64,000 bases of DNA from Thermodesulforhabdaceae bacterium (GCA_037482015.1 JBBFKT010000008.1:1-64000); one strand, 5' to 3'; numbered from the stretch's first letter, positions 10,023 to 21,440 are shown. Notes: generated by a model not told the origin, from the sequence alone. Numbers and translations: made by a program.

Positions 10023-12194
10023 TTGCGCATAAAAATTCCCAAAGATCTCACTGTATGCAAAGGAAACCCCTACCCTCTAGGTGCCACATGGGACGGCGAA
10101 GGGGTAAACTTCGCCATTTTTTCCGAAAATGCTGATAGGGTAGAATTGTGCCTTTTCGATTCTGTTACAGCATTCAAGGAATGTGTTCGTATTGAAATGC
10201 CCGAATACACTAACGGAGTATGGCATGTTTACCTTCCGGGTATAAGCCCTGGACAACTCTACGGCTATAGAGTTTACGGCCCTTACGATCCTTCAAAAGG
10301 CTTTCGATTCAACCCGGCTAAGGTTCTGGTAGATCCATACGCAAAGCTGGTGACCCGCACATCATCCTGGCACGAGACATGGTTTGGTTATCGCCCAGGA
10401 GTAAGCGATGCCGATCTGGTGCGTGACGATCGTGACAACGCTCCCTATGCGCCTTTAAGCGTTGTGGTTGACGATGCCTTTGATTGGGAAGGCGATAAAC
10501 ATCCTCAAATTCCATGGAATCAAACTATCATCTATGAAGCTCACGTCCGCGGCATGACAATGCTCCATCCCGAAATTCCTTCTGAACTTAGAGGCACCTT
10601 CCTGGGACTTTGCTCAGATCCAATCATAAAACATCTTAAGTCGCTTGGCATTACGGCAATTGAACTCATGCCCGTTCATCAGCATATTGACGAACAGCGA
10701 CTCGTCCAGTTCGGACTAACCAACTACTGGGGCTATAACACTCTTTCCTACTTCGCTCCCGATATCCGTTTTGCCTGCCGATGCGATTCTTCAGATATTA
10801 TCTCCGTCATAAGAGACTTTAAAACCATGGTAAAGACTTTTCACGATCACGGGATCGAAGTCATACTGGACGTAGTTTACAACCACACAGCCGAAGGAAA
10901 CCATCTGGGACCAACTCTCTGCTACCGGGGCATCGACAACCCGACCTATTACCGCCTCAATGAAGAAAACAAGCGATTTTACGTTGATTTTACAGGCTGC
11001 GGAAACTCCCTTAATGTGGGTCACCCGCAAGTCCTCCAGCTAATCATGGACAGTTTGCGCTACTGGGTGCTGGAAATGCACGTTGATGGGTTCCGCTTCG
11101 ATCTTGCCAGCGCTCTCGCAAGAGAACTTTACGAATTTGATCAACTTGCAACCTTTTTTACTCTCATTCAGCAGGATCCTGTCATATCACGAGTAAAGCT
11201 CATAGCAGAACCCTGGGACCTGGGCGAAGGTGGATATCAGGTAGGAAATTTCCCACCACTGTGGACTGAATGGAACGGAAAGTATCGAGACACGGTGCGA
11301 GCGATCTGGAATCTATCTCCTCATTCGCTCATGAACGAATTTGCTTTCAGAATAACAGGGAGTCCCGATCTTTACAACAAAAGTGGCAGAAAACCTCACG
11401 CAAGCATAAATTACGTCACCTGCCACGACGGTTTTACTCTGCAGGATCTTGTAAGCTACAACAGAAAACACAACGAAGCCAACAAAGAAGAAAATCGCGA
11501 CGGGGAAAACAACAACATCAGCTACAACTTCGGAGTTGAAGGACCCACAACAAACCCGGAAATTCTTGAAAAGCGCTATCGTCAAAAAAGAAATCTTATT
11601 GCGACATTGATGTTTTCCATAGGCGTTCCGATGATCTCCGGTGGAGACGAACTCGGACGCACTCAGAAGGGAAACAACAACGCTTACTGCCAGGATAACA
11701 TTATAAGCTGGTATCCATGGGAATTAAGCGACCGAGACAAAAGATTTCTTGAATTTGTAAAGGGAGTAATATCAATCCGGAAAAGCCAGCCGGTTTTCCA
11801 CAGATCCAACTTCTTCCGGGGAAGACCTATTCATGCGTCCAGATATAAAGACATTACGTGGTTCACTCCCAATGGGATTGAGATGTCGCCAGAAGACTGG
11901 TCAAACTTCAATATGGAATCCATTGGAGTTGTTCTGGGCGGGGACGCCATAGATGAAATAGACGAATGCGGCAAAACCATCACGGGTGATACAGTGCTTA
12001 TGCTGTTTAACTTCAACCGTGAAACTGCTCAGCCTTTTACACTGCCATTTTACAATCAGGGAAAAACCCATCTGTGGGAACTTCTTATTGACACAACATA
12101 CGAGATTATCCCTCCAGAGGAAAAACAATGGTGGGAAGCCGGACAAATTTATGAACTTTCTCCAATGAACTTTACTCTTTTTAGACGTGGATAA
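10023..12194 (+). CDS. glgX: Glycogen debranching enzyme (GH13, isoamylase type)
   Basis: This 723-residue enzyme hydrolyses alpha-1,6 branches of limit dextrin during glycogen breakdown. An N-terminal CBM48-like domain (about 10-150) precedes a GH13 barrel. The barrel shows [13 protein letters not shown] (region I), DGFRFDLAS with the nucleophile Asp360, LIAEPWD with the acid Glu396, and [15 protein letters not shown]. The start is TTG, preceded by GGAAGGAGC; no ATG fits better. It sits just upstream of glgB, so both glycogen branching and debranching are encoded together. Confidence 0.94.
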   Translation: MRIKIPKDLTVCKGNPYPLGATWDGEGVNFAIFSENADRVELCLFDSVTAFKECVRIEMPEYTNGVWHVYLPGISPGQLYGYRVYGPYDPSKGFRFNPAKVLVDPYAKLVTRTSSWHETWFGYRPGVSDADLVRDDRDNAPYAPLSVVVDDAFDWEGDKHPQIPWNQTIIYEAHVRGMTMLHPEIPSELRGTFLGLCSDPIIKHLKSLGITAIELMPVHQHIDEQRLVQFGLTNYWGYNTLSYFAPDIRFACRCDSSDIISVIRDFKTMVKTFHDHGIEVILDVVYNHTAEGNHLGPTLCYRGIDNPTYYRLNEENKRFYVDFTGCGNSLNVGHPQVLQLIMDSLRYWVLEMHVDGFRFDLASALARELYEFDQLATFFTLIQQDPVISRVKLIAEPWDLGEGGYQVGNFPPLWTEWNGKYRDTVRAIWNLSPHSLMNEFAFRITGSPDLYNKSGRKPHASINYVTCHDGFTLQDLVSYNRKHNEANKEENRDGENNNISYNFGVEGPTTNPEILEKRYRQKRNLIATLMFSIGVPMISGGDELGRTQKGNNNAYCQDNIISWYPWELSDRDKRFLEFVKGVISIRKSQPVFHRSNFFRGRPIHASRYKDITWFTPNGIEMSPEDWSNFNMESIGVVLGGDAIDEIDECGKTITGDTVLMLFNFNRETAQPFTLPFYNQGKTHLWELLIDTTYEIIPPEEKQWWEAGQIYELSPMNFTLFRRG

Positions 12195-12361
12195 AAATAC
12201 AAAAGGAGGATTTTCAAAACTTACTATCATGTGGGAAACACGAAATTTCGCTTTACTTCCTTACTCTAATACAAGGTAAACTGAATGGTGTGCTTTCAAA
12301 AGGGCTCACAACAGTGCAGCCTACAAACCTTGTTCGAACATCCTCACATAAAGAAGGGGAA

Positions 12362-14269
12362 ATGGATAATATGAAGCAACATCAGCCAGAAGCTTTCTTA
12401 ACTGATTACGAGCTTTATCTTTTCGGAGAAGGAACTTACTACCGAGCCTGGGAAAAGATGGGCTCACATGAAATTGAACTGGACGGCGTGCCGGGAACTC
12501 GCTTTGCCGTATGGGCTCCCAACGCCGAATATGTTTCCGTGGTTGGAGACTTCAACAACTGGAATGAAGAAGCAAACCCTCTTAACTGCTGTGGAAATTC
12601 TGGTGTGTGGGAAGGTTTTATCCCGGGAGTTCGTTCAGGAAGCCGCTACAAATACGCCATTCGGTCGCAATATAATGGCTATCGAGTATGGAAGGCAGAT
12701 CCTTTTGCTTTTTATGCAGAAACTCCTCCGAAAACGGCCTCCATTGTTTGGAATGTTTCAGGTTATGAATGGCACGACGAAGAATGGATGGCAACACGCC
12801 ATCTGAAAAACCATCACGAAGCTCCAATAACCATTTACGAAGTTCATCTGGGCTCCTGGAAAAAGGGACTTTCTTATCGTGAGCTGGCTCACCAGCTCGC
12901 CGAATATGTTTCTTCCATGGGGTTTACTCATGTGGAATTCCTCCCGCCCATGGAACACCCATTTAACGGTTCCTGGGGATATCAGGTTACTGGCTATTTT
13001 GCGCCCACAAGTCGCTTTGGCACACCACAGGATTTTATGTATCTTGTGGACGTCTTACATCAGCACAACATCGGTGTCATCATCGACTGGGTGCCAGCTC
13101 ATTTCCCTCGAGACGAACACGGGCTTGGTTATTTTGATGGAACTCATCTCTACGAGCATGCCGACCCCCGCAAAGGTATCCATCCTGACTGGAACACTTT
13201 TATTTTTAACTACGGAAGAAACGAAGTGCGGTGCTTTCTTCTCTCCAATGCTCTCTTCTGGTGCGAAGTTTATCACGTGGATGGATTGAGAGTAGATGCC
13301 GTAGCGTCGATGCTTTACCTTGACTACTCTCGTAAAGAGGGCGAATGGATTCCCAATCAGTTCGGCGGCAGAGAAAACCTCGAAGCTATAGATTTCCTGA
13401 AAAAATTTAATGAACTCATATACGGCAACTGCCCGGGAGCAATGACCATTGCGGAAGAATCAACCGCCTGGCCCATGGTTTCTCGCCCCACTTACATCGG
13501 CGGGCTTGGCTTTGGTTTTAAGTGGAACATGGGCTGGATGCATGACACTCTACTTTATATGTCCAAAGACCCAATCCACAAAAAATACCACCACAACAAC
13601 CTGACCTTCAGTTTGCTTTACGCCTTCCACGAAAACTTCATACTTCCCTTTTCTCACGATGAAGTCACTCACGGCAAGGGATCTCTCATAGGCAAGATGC
13701 CCGGAGATTACTGGCAGAAGTTCGCAAACCTGCGAGCGCTCTACGGCTATATGTATGCTCATCCCGGAAAAAAACTTCTTTTTATGGGAGCAGAACTTGC
13801 TCAATGGTATGAGTGGAACCACGATGCGGAGCTGGACTGGGTTCTTCTCGATTTTCCTTCCCACCGCGGCATCCAGCTCTGGCTTAAGGATCTAAACAAT
13901 CTCATCAGACAGGAGCCGGCTCTTTACGAACTGGACGGATCTTACGAAGGTTTTCGATGGATTGACTGTAACGACAGCGACCAGAGCACTCTCAGCTTCA
14001 TCCGCATGGCAAAAAACAGAGAAGATATAATACTTTGCGTCTTTAATTTTACACCCGTTCCGCGTGATCCTTTCATAGTGGGAGTTCCAAGGAAGGGATT
14101 CTGGCGAGAAATCTTAAACAGCGACAGCAGCTACTATGGAGGAAGCGACATGGGAAACGGGGGAGGGTTGATGGCGCAGGAAATTCCGTGGCACGGCCTG
14201 CCCTACTCTATTAAAATGACCTTGCCGCCTCTTTCGGCATCTTTCTTCAAGTGGATCCGATCCTCTTAG
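12362..14269 (+). CDS. glgB: 1,4-alpha-glucan branching enzyme (GH13)
   Basis: This enzyme of about 635 residues forms the alpha-1,6 branches of glycogen. A CBM48 domain ([21 protein letters not shown], split around residue 43) leads into a GH13 barrel. The barrel has [35 protein letters not shown] with the nucleophile near Asp312, IAEESTAWP with Glu365, and [14 protein letters not shown]. The frame is open back to a GTG at 12290. I prefer the ATG at 12362 because AAGAAGGGGAA precedes it and the longer version adds 24 residues without homology. It follows glgX by 167 bp. Confidence 0.93.
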   Translation: MDNMKQHQPEAFLTDYELYLFGEGTYYRAWEKMGSHEIELDGVPGTRFAVWAPNAEYVSVVGDFNNWNEEANPLNCCGNSGVWEGFIPGVRSGSRYKYAIRSQYNGYRVWKADPFAFYAETPPKTASIVWNVSGYEWHDEEWMATRHLKNHHEAPITIYEVHLGSWKKGLSYRELAHQLAEYVSSMGFTHVEFLPPMEHPFNGSWGYQVTGYFAPTSRFGTPQDFMYLVDVLHQHNIGVIIDWVPAHFPRDEHGLGYFDGTHLYEHADPRKGIHPDWNTFIFNYGRNEVRCFLLSNALFWCEVYHVDGLRVDAVASMLYLDYSRKEGEWIPNQFGGRENLEAIDFLKKFNELIYGNCPGAMTIAEESTAWPMVSRPTYIGGLGFGFKWNMGWMHDTLLYMSKDPIHKKYHHNNLTFSLLYAFHENFILPFSHDEVTHGKGSLIGKMPGDYWQKFANLRALYGYMYAHPGKKLLFMGAELAQWYEWNHDAELDWVLLDFPSHRGIQLWLKDLNNLIRQEPALYELDGSYEGFRWIDCNDSDQSTLSFIRMAKNREDIILCVFNFTPVPRDPFIVGVPRKGFWREILNSDSSYYGGSDMGNGGGLMAQEIPWHGLPYSIKMTLPPLSASFFKWIRSS

Positions 14270-14371
14270 TTTTAAGTTTTAGAACTGGGGGTTGGGAATC
14301 AGGAATTTGTAAAAGATCACGCACGGTATGCTGTGTCTTTACGTTGTAGAAGGAGATGGAAGGAAAAAGCG

Positions 14372-16705
14372 ATGGGAAAGAATGTTTTCAACAACGTGCT
14401 GGAAGCAATTGGAAACACACCGCTTATAAAAATAAACAGGCTCAATCCTAACCCTAACGTAACGATCTACGTCAAATGGGAGGCGAAAAACCCTGGGGGG
14501 TCTATAAAGGATAGAGCGGCTCTTTCCATGATAGAAGATGCGGAGCGAAAAGGACTTCTTACAAAAGACAAAATCATAATTGAAGCCACAAGTGGAAATA
14601 CCGGTATAGGGCTTGCTGTGGTTGCGGCGGTGAAAGGTTATCGTCTGATCCTTGCCATGCCGGAAACGGCAAGCCTCGAGAGGCAGAAAATCCTTAGAGC
14701 TCTCGGGGCAGAACTGCTACTTACTCCCGGAAACCTTGGAACCGACGGAGCCATAGAAGAGGTCTATCGCCTGGTCAGGGAAAACCCAGATAGATACTTT
14801 ATGCCGGATCAGTTTAATAATCCCGCCAACCCCGAAGCTCATTATCTTTGGACAGGACCGGAAATTTACGAACAGACCGACGGCAAGGTCAACGTAGTCG
14901 TGGCAACTCTGGGAACATCCGGAACGGCCATGGGGCTTGCCAGAGCATTGAAAGAAAGAAACCCGGCAATTGAGATAGTTGCGGTTGAGCCTTACATGGG
15001 GCACAAGATCCAGGGACTTAAAAACATGAAGGAATCCTATGTGCCCGGCATATACAATCCGCAGTGTCTCGATCGAATTATGCACATTGGGGATGATGAA
15101 GCTTTTGAAATGGCCAGGCGGCTTGCAAGAGAAGAAGGCATCTTTGCCGGGATGAGTTCAGGGGCGGCAATGGCTGCTGCGGTAAGAATCGCAAAGGAGC
15201 GGAAAGAGGGAATCATAGTGGCTATCATCCCGGATGGAGGAGATCGCTACCTGAGCACCAATCTGTTTACGGTGATGATCGAACCTGATTTTAAATTCTA
15301 CGATTACCTGTCTCGCCAGAAAAAACAAATTGTTCCGGTGGAGGAAGGAAAGATCAGATTGTTTATCACTGGACCGCCTCTGGATTCGCCGTTAAATCTC
15401 AAGGAAGCGCGGCGTCTCTTTGTGGCGGATTTGCTGGTGAGGTTCCTACAGTTTAAGCAGTTTACCGTGCATCCTGTTATTGTTCTTCCGGATTTTGACA
15501 GTCGCACCATTACGGGTTCTGTAAACGCAAACGTGGAACTTCCTCAGTATGTGAAAAAGAAGATGGAAGAACTGGCGGATCTTTTCAAGCGATTCTCAAT
15601 GGACTCCAGCTACCATTTTGTAAAGATGTCCGATCTAGAAGAAACAATGATTGAACACGTAAAAACCCTTATAGCCCGAAAAGTAGCATATGAAAAACTC
15701 AGGTCGGTTTATTTTGATGTCTCTCAAGCCGCCCGCTATGGAGAACTGGCTCACATTGACATAAGCAGACTTTACCCCGGAAAAACGGTTGATCTCTCGC
15801 GATACGAAAAACTAAGCCCGCAGGATTTTGCTCTCTTCAAGAGAGCCACCCTTTCCGAATTGAAACGGGGAGTTTATATGAAAACCCTCTGGGGTAGTGT
15901 TATTCCAACCTGGCACATAGCTGTAGCCACAGCAGCAATGGGACAAAGCAGAAGCGGATCAAAGCCCGCCGTGGACATATATCTTAGCAGTATAGAATTT
16001 CTCTTTCCTCATCTTGAAAACGTCAGAGCCATAGTGGAAGCGCTGGGAGCAAAAGACCTCACTCAGGTATGGCTTATCTGCGAACAATGCTGGACTAGCA
16101 GAGACTGCCCAGCGGAAGAAATATGCGAAGACACTTCTCTGGAGCAACTCATCCAGGAAGGATACAAACCGGAAGAAATTCGATACTTCGTTCTTACAAC
16201 CCACTACCGAAAGCCGCTTCATGCATCAAGAAAAGAGCTGGATGGAGCCATCAAGGGCTTCCAGCGCATCAGGCGCTTCCTTGCGCGAGTCCACAATGCG
16301 CCGATAAACGAAAGGAAAGAAGCCGGTTCTATCGCCGACGATCTCTATGCTGTTGAACAGGGATTCATCTCGGCGCTGGCGGACGATTTGAACATACCAC
16401 AGGCAATGGCGGAAGTTTTTGCTTTCATTCGAAAGGTAAATCCCAGACTTGATACAGAAGGATTGCAGGAAAGCGACAAAACCGACCTGTTAGCCGTATT
16501 CGGAAAGATTAACCAGATCCTAGGTGGAATCTTTTCACGGGATATTGAACCGTTGAGCGAAGAAGAAAAAAGACTTATAGAAGAACGTGAAAAAGCACGC
16601 CGGGATGGTTTGTGGGAGCGAGCCGATGAAATAAGAAATGAGATTCTCTCAAGGGGGATTAAACTCTTGGACACGCCTAAAGGCACAATCTGGGAGAGAC
16701 TATAA
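14372..16705 (+). CDS. Cysteine synthase fused to a degenerate cysteinyl-tRNA synthetase-like domain
   Basis: Residues 1 to about 310 are a PLP-dependent cysteine synthase (CysK/CysM type), with GNTPLIKINRL, the PLP lysine Lys46 in GGSIKDRAA, and the SGNTG phosphate loop from Ser74. Residues about 327-777 align with cysteinyl-tRNA synthetase, but its catalytic signatures are gone. The HIGH region reads GPPLDSPLNLKEAR, the zinc-ligand region reads SIEFLFPHLEN without the usual Cys/His set, and KMSKS is missing before EEIRYFVLTTHYRKPLHAS. The C-terminal DALR-like helical part and a final GLWERADEIRNEI segment remain. The synthase is probably active; the second half cannot charge tRNA by the normal mechanism. 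The ATG at 14372 has GGAAGGAA upstream; a GTG at 14333 is an alternative. Confidence 0.88.
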   Translation: MGKNVFNNVLEAIGNTPLIKINRLNPNPNVTIYVKWEAKNPGGSIKDRAALSMIEDAERKGLLTKDKIIIEATSGNTGIGLAVVAAVKGYRLILAMPETASLERQKILRALGAELLLTPGNLGTDGAIEEVYRLVRENPDRYFMPDQFNNPANPEAHYLWTGPEIYEQTDGKVNVVVATLGTSGTAMGLARALKERNPAIEIVAVEPYMGHKIQGLKNMKESYVPGIYNPQCLDRIMHIGDDEAFEMARRLAREEGIFAGMSSGAAMAAAVRIAKERKEGIIVAIIPDGGDRYLSTNLFTVMIEPDFKFYDYLSRQKKQIVPVEEGKIRLFITGPPLDSPLNLKEARRLFVADLLVRFLQFKQFTVHPVIVLPDFDSRTITGSVNANVELPQYVKKKMEELADLFKRFSMDSSYHFVKMSDLEETMIEHVKTLIARKVAYEKLRSVYFDVSQAARYGELAHIDISRLYPGKTVDLSRYEKLSPQDFALFKRATLSELKRGVYMKTLWGSVIPTWHIAVATAAMGQSRSGSKPAVDIYLSSIEFLFPHLENVRAIVEALGAKDLTQVWLICEQCWTSRDCPAEEICEDTSLEQLIQEGYKPEEIRYFVLTTHYRKPLHASRKELDGAIKGFQRIRRFLARVHNAPINERKEAGSIADDLYAVEQGFISALADDLNIPQAMAEVFAFIRKVNPRLDTEGLQESDKTDLLAVFGKINQILGGIFSRDIEPLSEEEKRLIEEREKARRDGLWERADEIRNEILSRGIKLLDTPKGTIWERL

Positions 16706-16730
16706 AAGGCAAGACTCAGGGTAACAGTAA

Positions 16731-17810
16731 ATGAACAAAGTGCACTTAAAAGATTTTACTTTGAGCGAACTCGAAAAGTGGGTTCAGTCTATTGGTGAAA
16801 GGACTTTTAGAGCCAGACAGATATTTCATCATCTTTACGTCCGGCATGTTAATTCCTGGGGTCAGTGTACCGATTTAAGCAGAACTTTTCGGATCAAACT
16901 GGAACAGGCGTGCATTATAAATACTCTTTCTCTCACTTCACGTCTTGTCTCCTCGGATGGAACAGAAAAATTCGTCTTCCGCCTTCCTGATGGTCATGCA
17001 GTGGAAACCGTTCTGATTCCCGACCCGCCGCGGTTTACTCTGTGTGTTTCCTCTCAGGTAGGCTGTCCTTTGAAATGCCGCTTTTGCTACACAGGAAGCC
17101 TGGGATTCAAGAGAAATCTCACCGCTGGGGAAATCGTCGATCAATACGTTCAGGTGCAACAGCTAATTGGATCCCAGCGAAGAATCACAAACATTGTTTT
17201 CATGGGTATGGGAGAACCACTCCTTAACGAAGATGCGGTTTACAAAGCTTTATCGATTTTGCTTGATTCCCACGGTGTTAACTTATCCCACAGAAGAATA
17301 ACAGTCTCGACAGTGGGAATCGTTCCCGCTATGGAAAGACTTGGAGAACGCTTCCCGGTAAACCTTGCAATAAGCCTACATGCACCCAGAAACGACCTCA
17401 GAACCTCTATAATGCCGATCAACTCAACTTATCCCTTAGAAAAAGTGCTAGAAGCCTGTGTGAGGTTTCCTCTTCCACCGAGAAAGCGAATCACCTTTGA
17501 ATACGTCCTTATTGAAGGTGTAAACGACGGCTCGAGGGAAGCTCGAGAATTGATAGAACTTCTTCGCCCAGTCAGGTGCAAAATAAACCTCATACCCTAC
17601 AACCCCCATGAAGGATCTCCCTACAGGAGACCGTCGGATAAGGCTATTGCTGAATTTCAGTCTATGTTGCAGAACGCTCACATGACTGCTACGGTGAGAG
17701 AAAGCAGAGGAGCGGACATTCACGCTGCCTGTGGTCAGCTTGCTGGATCACTTGCAAAGAATGAATCTCTAGCGGTGGAAACACTCAAAAAAGATGGTGG
17801 TCGAGCATAA
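16731..17810 (+). CDS. rlmN: 23S rRNA (A2503-C2) / tRNA (A37-C2) methyltransferase, radical SAM
   Basis: This 359-residue radical SAM enzyme methylates C2 of adenosine in 23S rRNA and some tRNAs. The iron-sulfur cluster cysteines are Cys112, Cys116 and Cys119 in GCPLKCRFCYTG. The conserved cysteine in the C-terminal ESRGADIHAACGQL is the one that forms the covalent RNA intermediate in this family. MGMGEPLLN is the SAM-binding GEP motif. Length and motif spacing are normal. It follows the cysteine synthase fusion by 25 bp on the same strand. Confidence 0.95.
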   Translation: MNKVHLKDFTLSELEKWVQSIGERTFRARQIFHHLYVRHVNSWGQCTDLSRTFRIKLEQACIINTLSLTSRLVSSDGTEKFVFRLPDGHAVETVLIPDPPRFTLCVSSQVGCPLKCRFCYTGSLGFKRNLTAGEIVDQYVQVQQLIGSQRRITNIVFMGMGEPLLNEDAVYKALSILLDSHGVNLSHRRITVSTVGIVPAMERLGERFPVNLAISLHAPRNDLRTSIMPINSTYPLEKVLEACVRFPLPPRKRITFEYVLIEGVNDGSREARELIELLRPVRCKINLIPYNPHEGSPYRRPSDKAIAEFQSMLQNAHMTATVRESRGADIHAACGQLAGSLAKNESLAVETLKKDGGRA

Positions 17811-17886
17811 TTTTTTATATAGTTACCATATTGGACGGGCATTAGTATTATGCTGTGCTCTACCCCTCTAAGAGGAGTAAAAACCA

Positions 17887-18279
17887 ATGAGCGAAAACAG
17901 AACAGTTGAGCCAGACTTTGCAAAAGGCGGTGGATTGCTTCCGGTTATCGTTCAGGATGTTGAAACCGGTTCCGTTCTCATGCTAGCTTACATGAATGAA
18001 GAAGCCTGGAAAAAGACGCTGGAAACTGGAAAGGCTCACTACTGGAGCCGCTCTCGAAAAAAAATCTGGCTAAAAGGTGAAACTTCAGGGCATACTCAGG
18101 ATGTGGTTGAAATATTGATTGATTGCGACGAAGATACCATTCTACTTAAGGTGCACCAGCGGGGAGGTGCCGCCTGTCACACAGGTTACAGAAGCTGCTT
18201 TTACAGAAAGATAGCCGGAAACCAGTGTGTAATTGTAGAACCCCGCATATTTGATCCAGAGGAGGTTTATAAGAAGTGA
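17887..18279 (+). CDS. hisI: Phosphoribosyl-AMP cyclohydrolase
   Basis: This 130-residue enzyme carries out the third step of histidine synthesis, opening the purine ring of phosphoribosyl-AMP. Family segments include [37 protein letters not shown] and the metal-binding [11 protein letters not shown] followed by [12 protein letters not shown]. The phosphoribosyl-ATP pyrophosphatase (HisE) domain is absent, so that activity must be encoded elsewhere. Its stop codon overlaps the hisG start. Confidence 0.94.
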   Translation: MSENRTVEPDFAKGGGLLPVIVQDVETGSVLMLAYMNEEAWKKTLETGKAHYWSRSRKKIWLKGETSGHTQDVVEILIDCDEDTILLKVHQRGGAACHTGYRSCFYRKIAGNQCVIVEPRIFDPEEVYKK

Positions 18280-19148
18280 AGCAATTGGTTTTGGGAATAC
18301 CCAAAGGAAGCCTTCAGGAAGCAACTTTACGGCTTTTCAAAAATTCGGGATGGAACATTACCATCTCTGAGCGGAGTTACTTTCCAGAGATTAACGATCC
18401 TGAGATTAGCTGTGCGATCTGTCGAGCTCAGGAAATGTCCCGCTATGTGGAAAATGGAACCTTTGACGCCGGGATTACCGGAAAAGACTGGATTCTGGAA
18501 AACAACTCCGATGTGGTGGTAGTAGCAGATCTTGTCTATTCCAAAACCTCCAACAAACCAACTCGATGGGTTGTTGCCGTGCCCTTCGATTCCCCCATAA
18601 GGGACATAAAGGACCTGGAAGGAAAGAAGGTTGCAACAGAACTTCTTCAGTTCACAAAAAGATATTTTGCGGAAGCAGGTATCAATGTGAATGTGGAATT
18701 TTCCTGGGGAGCAACAGAAGCTAAAGTCATAGCTGGGCTGTGCGATGCGATTGTGGAAGTGACTGAGACGGGAAGCACTATGAGAGCCAACGGATTACGG
18801 ATAATTAAGGAACTCATGGTGTCAAACCCTCAACTCATTGCTAACAAAAAAGCCTGGGAAGACGAATGGAAGCGAGACAAGATCCAACAGATCGCTACTC
18901 TTCTTCAGGGAGCTCTTAAAGCTGATGAATTTGTCGGGCTCAAGATGAACGTTCCTGAAAAAAACGTCGTTCAGGTGATGGAAATACTGCCCAGCATTAC
19001 ATCTCCCACTGTGTCTGTGCTCTACAACAGCGACTGGTTTTCTGTGGAAGTGGTGGTTTCAAAAAAGGTAGTTCGAGACCTAATACCTCAGCTCATCAAA
19101 AGAGGTGCAGAGGGCATTATTGAATATCCTCTAAACAAAGTAATTTAG
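18276..19148 (+). CDS. hisG: ATP phosphoribosyltransferase, long form
   Basis: This 290-residue enzyme catalyses the first step of histidine synthesis. It has [16 protein letters not shown] at the N-terminus, the phosphate-binding [16 protein letters not shown] (about 160-175) and a C-terminal ACT-like regulatory domain (about 210-290). This is the long form, which does not need HisZ and is normally inhibited by histidine. The start is GTG, overlapping the hisI stop, so the two are translationally linked. Confidence 0.94.
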   Translation: MKQLVLGIPKGSLQEATLRLFKNSGWNITISERSYFPEINDPEISCAICRAQEMSRYVENGTFDAGITGKDWILENNSDVVVVADLVYSKTSNKPTRWVVAVPFDSPIRDIKDLEGKKVATELLQFTKRYFAEAGINVNVEFSWGATEAKVIAGLCDAIVEVTETGSTMRANGLRIIKELMVSNPQLIANKKAWEDEWKRDKIQQIATLLQGALKADEFVGLKMNVPEKNVVQVMEILPSITSPTVSVLYNSDWFSVEVVVSKKVVRDLIPQLIKRGAEGIIEYPLNKVI

Positions 19149-19165
19149 CGAGAATTCCTTACTCT

Positions 19166-19181
19166 CCCCTCGCCTGAGGGG
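19166..19181 (+). terminator. Possible stem-loop after hisG
   Basis: CCCCTC and GAGGGG form a 6-bp GC-rich stem with a GCCT loop just after hisG. No run of T follows, so it may not be an efficient intrinsic terminator. Confidence 0.35.
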
Positions 19182-19267
19182 GGATGTAAAGGAACTTCCA
19201 CTTTGATTCACGCATGGATAACCAGACGCCGGTTGTATTATCAAAAAAACTGTAGGGGCACGTTAAT

Positions 19268-20275
19268 ATGAAGGAAAGAGTGCAGAGCATAACCACATCC
19301 TGGATACAATCAAACAGTTTGGTAAGGAAGGGGGCACGGCGTGTCGCAGTTTTAAGAAATGCCCTGCCCTTGCTGTCAATCATTGTTTTTGCTCTCATCT
19401 CCTGCACTCCACAACACCCCCCTGTTCAGCAACCGGATAAAGCCCAGGACGGGGCAACTCACTCACTTTCTCCCCAAACTCAAAGACAGGCTCCCAGACC
19501 ACCATCACCAGCACCAGCCCCTGCAGAAAGAATCGAAGGACCTGAATCCGCTACCATTCCGCAGCGTCTTTCCGGATCTCCTGAAGAACTCAAAGCCATG
19601 GGACAAAACTATCTTGCGGCGGGCAACATCGGAATGGCTTTGAGGTATCTCAAGGCGGCGGAAGCTCGTCGTCCCAAGGATCCTCAACTTCTTTACGAAA
19701 TCGCTCTTGCCTACCAGAGGAGAGGCTTTAGAGATCAAACGAAGGAATACCTTCAGAAGGCTCTAGCCGTTCAACCTGACTATGCCGAAGCCAGTAACGC
19801 ACTTGGAGCTATTCTCGCAGAAGAAGGCAGATTTGAAGAGGCTCGCAAAGCTTTCGAAAAGGCATTAAACAATCCCTATTATGAAACTCCCCAACTGGCG
19901 GCTTACAATCTTGGAAGCCTCTTTTATCGCATGGGTAAATATGAGGAAGCCAAAAAATATTATCAGCAAGCCATAGAACTTTCCCCAAACTATGCCGCCG
20001 CTCACCTTGAATTGGCAAGAACACTTGAAGCTCTTGGCGATAATGCGAAAGCCCTGGACGAATACAAGGAAGCTCTACAGTATGATCCTGACTCCGTTAT
20101 GGCAAATTTCGGCTACGGAAGATTGCTTTACCAGCACGGGGACTACGTTGCTGCGAAGTATTACCTTGAACGAGTCACCAAACTAGCCCCAGACACGCCA
20201 ACGGCTAAAGCTGCTCTTGATTACCTCAGCAATATGGAAACTCCAGGCAGAACAAGAAAAACAATCGGGAGATAG
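19268..20275 (+). CDS. TPR-repeat lipoprotein
   Basis: This 335-residue protein has a hydrophobic segment ending in the lipobox FALISC, with Cys46 as the probable lipidated residue. A proline-rich linker (about 50-95) is followed by about five TPR helical repeats (about 110-320), for example LLYEIALAYQRRGFRDQTK and AAHLELARTLEALGDNAKA. It would sit in the outer or inner membrane facing the periplasm and bind proteins; PilF/PilW-like or cell-envelope assembly roles are possible. The N-terminal extension before the hydrophobic segment is unusually long and charged, and part of it (19331-19347) resembles the palindromic element family. Its end nearly abuts the next gene. Confidence 0.78.
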   Translation: MKERVQSITTSWIQSNSLVRKGARRVAVLRNALPLLSIIVFALISCTPQHPPVQQPDKAQDGATHSLSPQTQRQAPRPPSPAPAPAERIEGPESATIPQRLSGSPEELKAMGQNYLAAGNIGMALRYLKAAEARRPKDPQLLYEIALAYQRRGFRDQTKEYLQKALAVQPDYAEASNALGAILAEEGRFEEARKAFEKALNNPYYETPQLAAYNLGSLFYRMGKYEEAKKYYQQAIELSPNYAAAHLELARTLEALGDNAKALDEYKEALQYDPDSVMANFGYGRLLYQHGDYVAAKYYLERVTKLAPDTPTAKAALDYLSNMETPGRTRKTIGR

Positions 20276-20279
20276 GAAA

Positions 20280-21440
20280 ATGGTCAACGAACAGATAGCC
20301 TCAATACGTCCCTTCATTGTTATGGATGTTCTGGAAAGAGCTCAGGAGATTGAACGGGAAGGACATGATGTAGTGCACCTGGAAGTGGGAGAACCTGATT
20401 TTGAAACACCTAAAGCAATAAAGGAAGCGGCAATTAGAGCACTTCGCAACGGGGAAACTCACTACACTCACAGTCTTGGTATTGTTGAACTTCGAGAAGC
20501 AATTTGCGATCTTTACGAACGGACCTACGGAGTAAAGGGACTTGATCCCGACCAGGTGGTTATCACATCTGGCACATCACCTGCGTTTATCGTGGCTCTT
20601 GCTCTCGTTTTATCGCGTGGGGACGAAATCATCTTGAGTGATCCCGGTTATGCCTGCTATCCGAACTTCGCTAGATTTATTAGTGCTGTGCCTCGCTTCG
20701 TGAAAGTGGAGGAAAACAACGGGTTTCAGTATGATGTGGACGCAGTAAGATCTATTATCAACGTCAAAACAAAAGCCATCATGGTAAACTCCCCTTCAAA
20801 TCCTACAGGGCAAATTACCGAACCTGAGCGGTTGCAAGCAATAGCTGACCTGGGATTGTGGATCTTCAGCGATGAAATCTACCACGGGCTGGTTTACGAC
20901 GGGGAAAAAGCCCATTCGGCACTTGAATATACTGATAGATGCTTTGTTTTTAACGGCTTCTCCAAGCTCTACGCTATGACGGGATGGAGACTTGGATACG
21001 TAATCGTGCCGAAAGATTTTGTAAAAACTACAAAGTGCATGGTGCAGAATTTTTTTATATCCGCCAACTCTGTATCTCAATACGCCGCCTATGAAGCTCT
21101 CACAAACCCGGAAGTGGCTCTAGACGTGGAAAAGATGGTTAAGACTTACGATGAACGAAGGCGCTTCATGGTTAAGCGCCTTAAAGAAATAGGTTTTGGT
21201 GTGGCAAGGGAACCCAAGGGCGCTTTTTATGTTTTTGCCAATGCTTCTTCTTTTGGGCAGGACGCCTACCGGCTGGCTTTTGAAATTCTCGAAAACGCTC
21301 ACGTGGGCGTTACACCCGGCATTGATTTTGGCGCCAACGGGGAAGGATTTTTGCGCTTTAGTTATGCTAACTCATTGGAACGCATTGATGAAGGTTTAAG
21401 AAGGATAGAGCTATACCTGCATGAAAGCACTAAATCGTGA
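20280..21440 (+). CDS. Class I/II aminotransferase (AspC-like)
   Basis: This 386-residue PLP enzyme belongs to the fold-type I aspartate/aromatic aminotransferase family. It shows LEVGEPDFETPKAI, the cofactor-contact NSPSNPTGQI, DEIYHGLVYDG and the Schiff-base lysine in FNGFSKLYAMTGWRLGY. The exact amino donor cannot be told. I chose the ATG at 20280 (GGGAG upstream); the frame extends to 20217 but that would overlap the previous gene by 59 bp. Its end overlaps engB by 20 bp. Confidence 0.9.
   Translation: MVNEQIASIRPFIVMDVLERAQEIEREGHDVVHLEVGEPDFETPKAIKEAAIRALRNGETHYTHSLGIVELREAICDLYERTYGVKGLDPDQVVITSGTSPAFIVALALVLSRGDEIILSDPGYACYPNFARFISAVPRFVKVEENNGFQYDVDAVRSIINVKTKAIMVNSPSNPTGQITEPERLQAIADLGLWIFSDEIYHGLVYDGEKAHSALEYTDRCFVFNGFSKLYAMTGWRLGYVIVPKDFVKTTKCMVQNFFISANSVSQYAAYEALTNPEVALDVEKMVKTYDERRRFMVKRLKEIGFGVAREPKGAFYVFANASSFGQDAYRLAFEILENAHVGVTPGIDFGANGEGFLRFSYANSLERIDEGLRRIELYLHESTKS

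Noticed and set aside
14372-16705. A functional bifunctional cysteine synthase/cysteinyl-tRNA synthetase
   Set aside because: The HIGH, zinc-ligand and KMSKS elements are absent, so normal aminoacylation is not expected.
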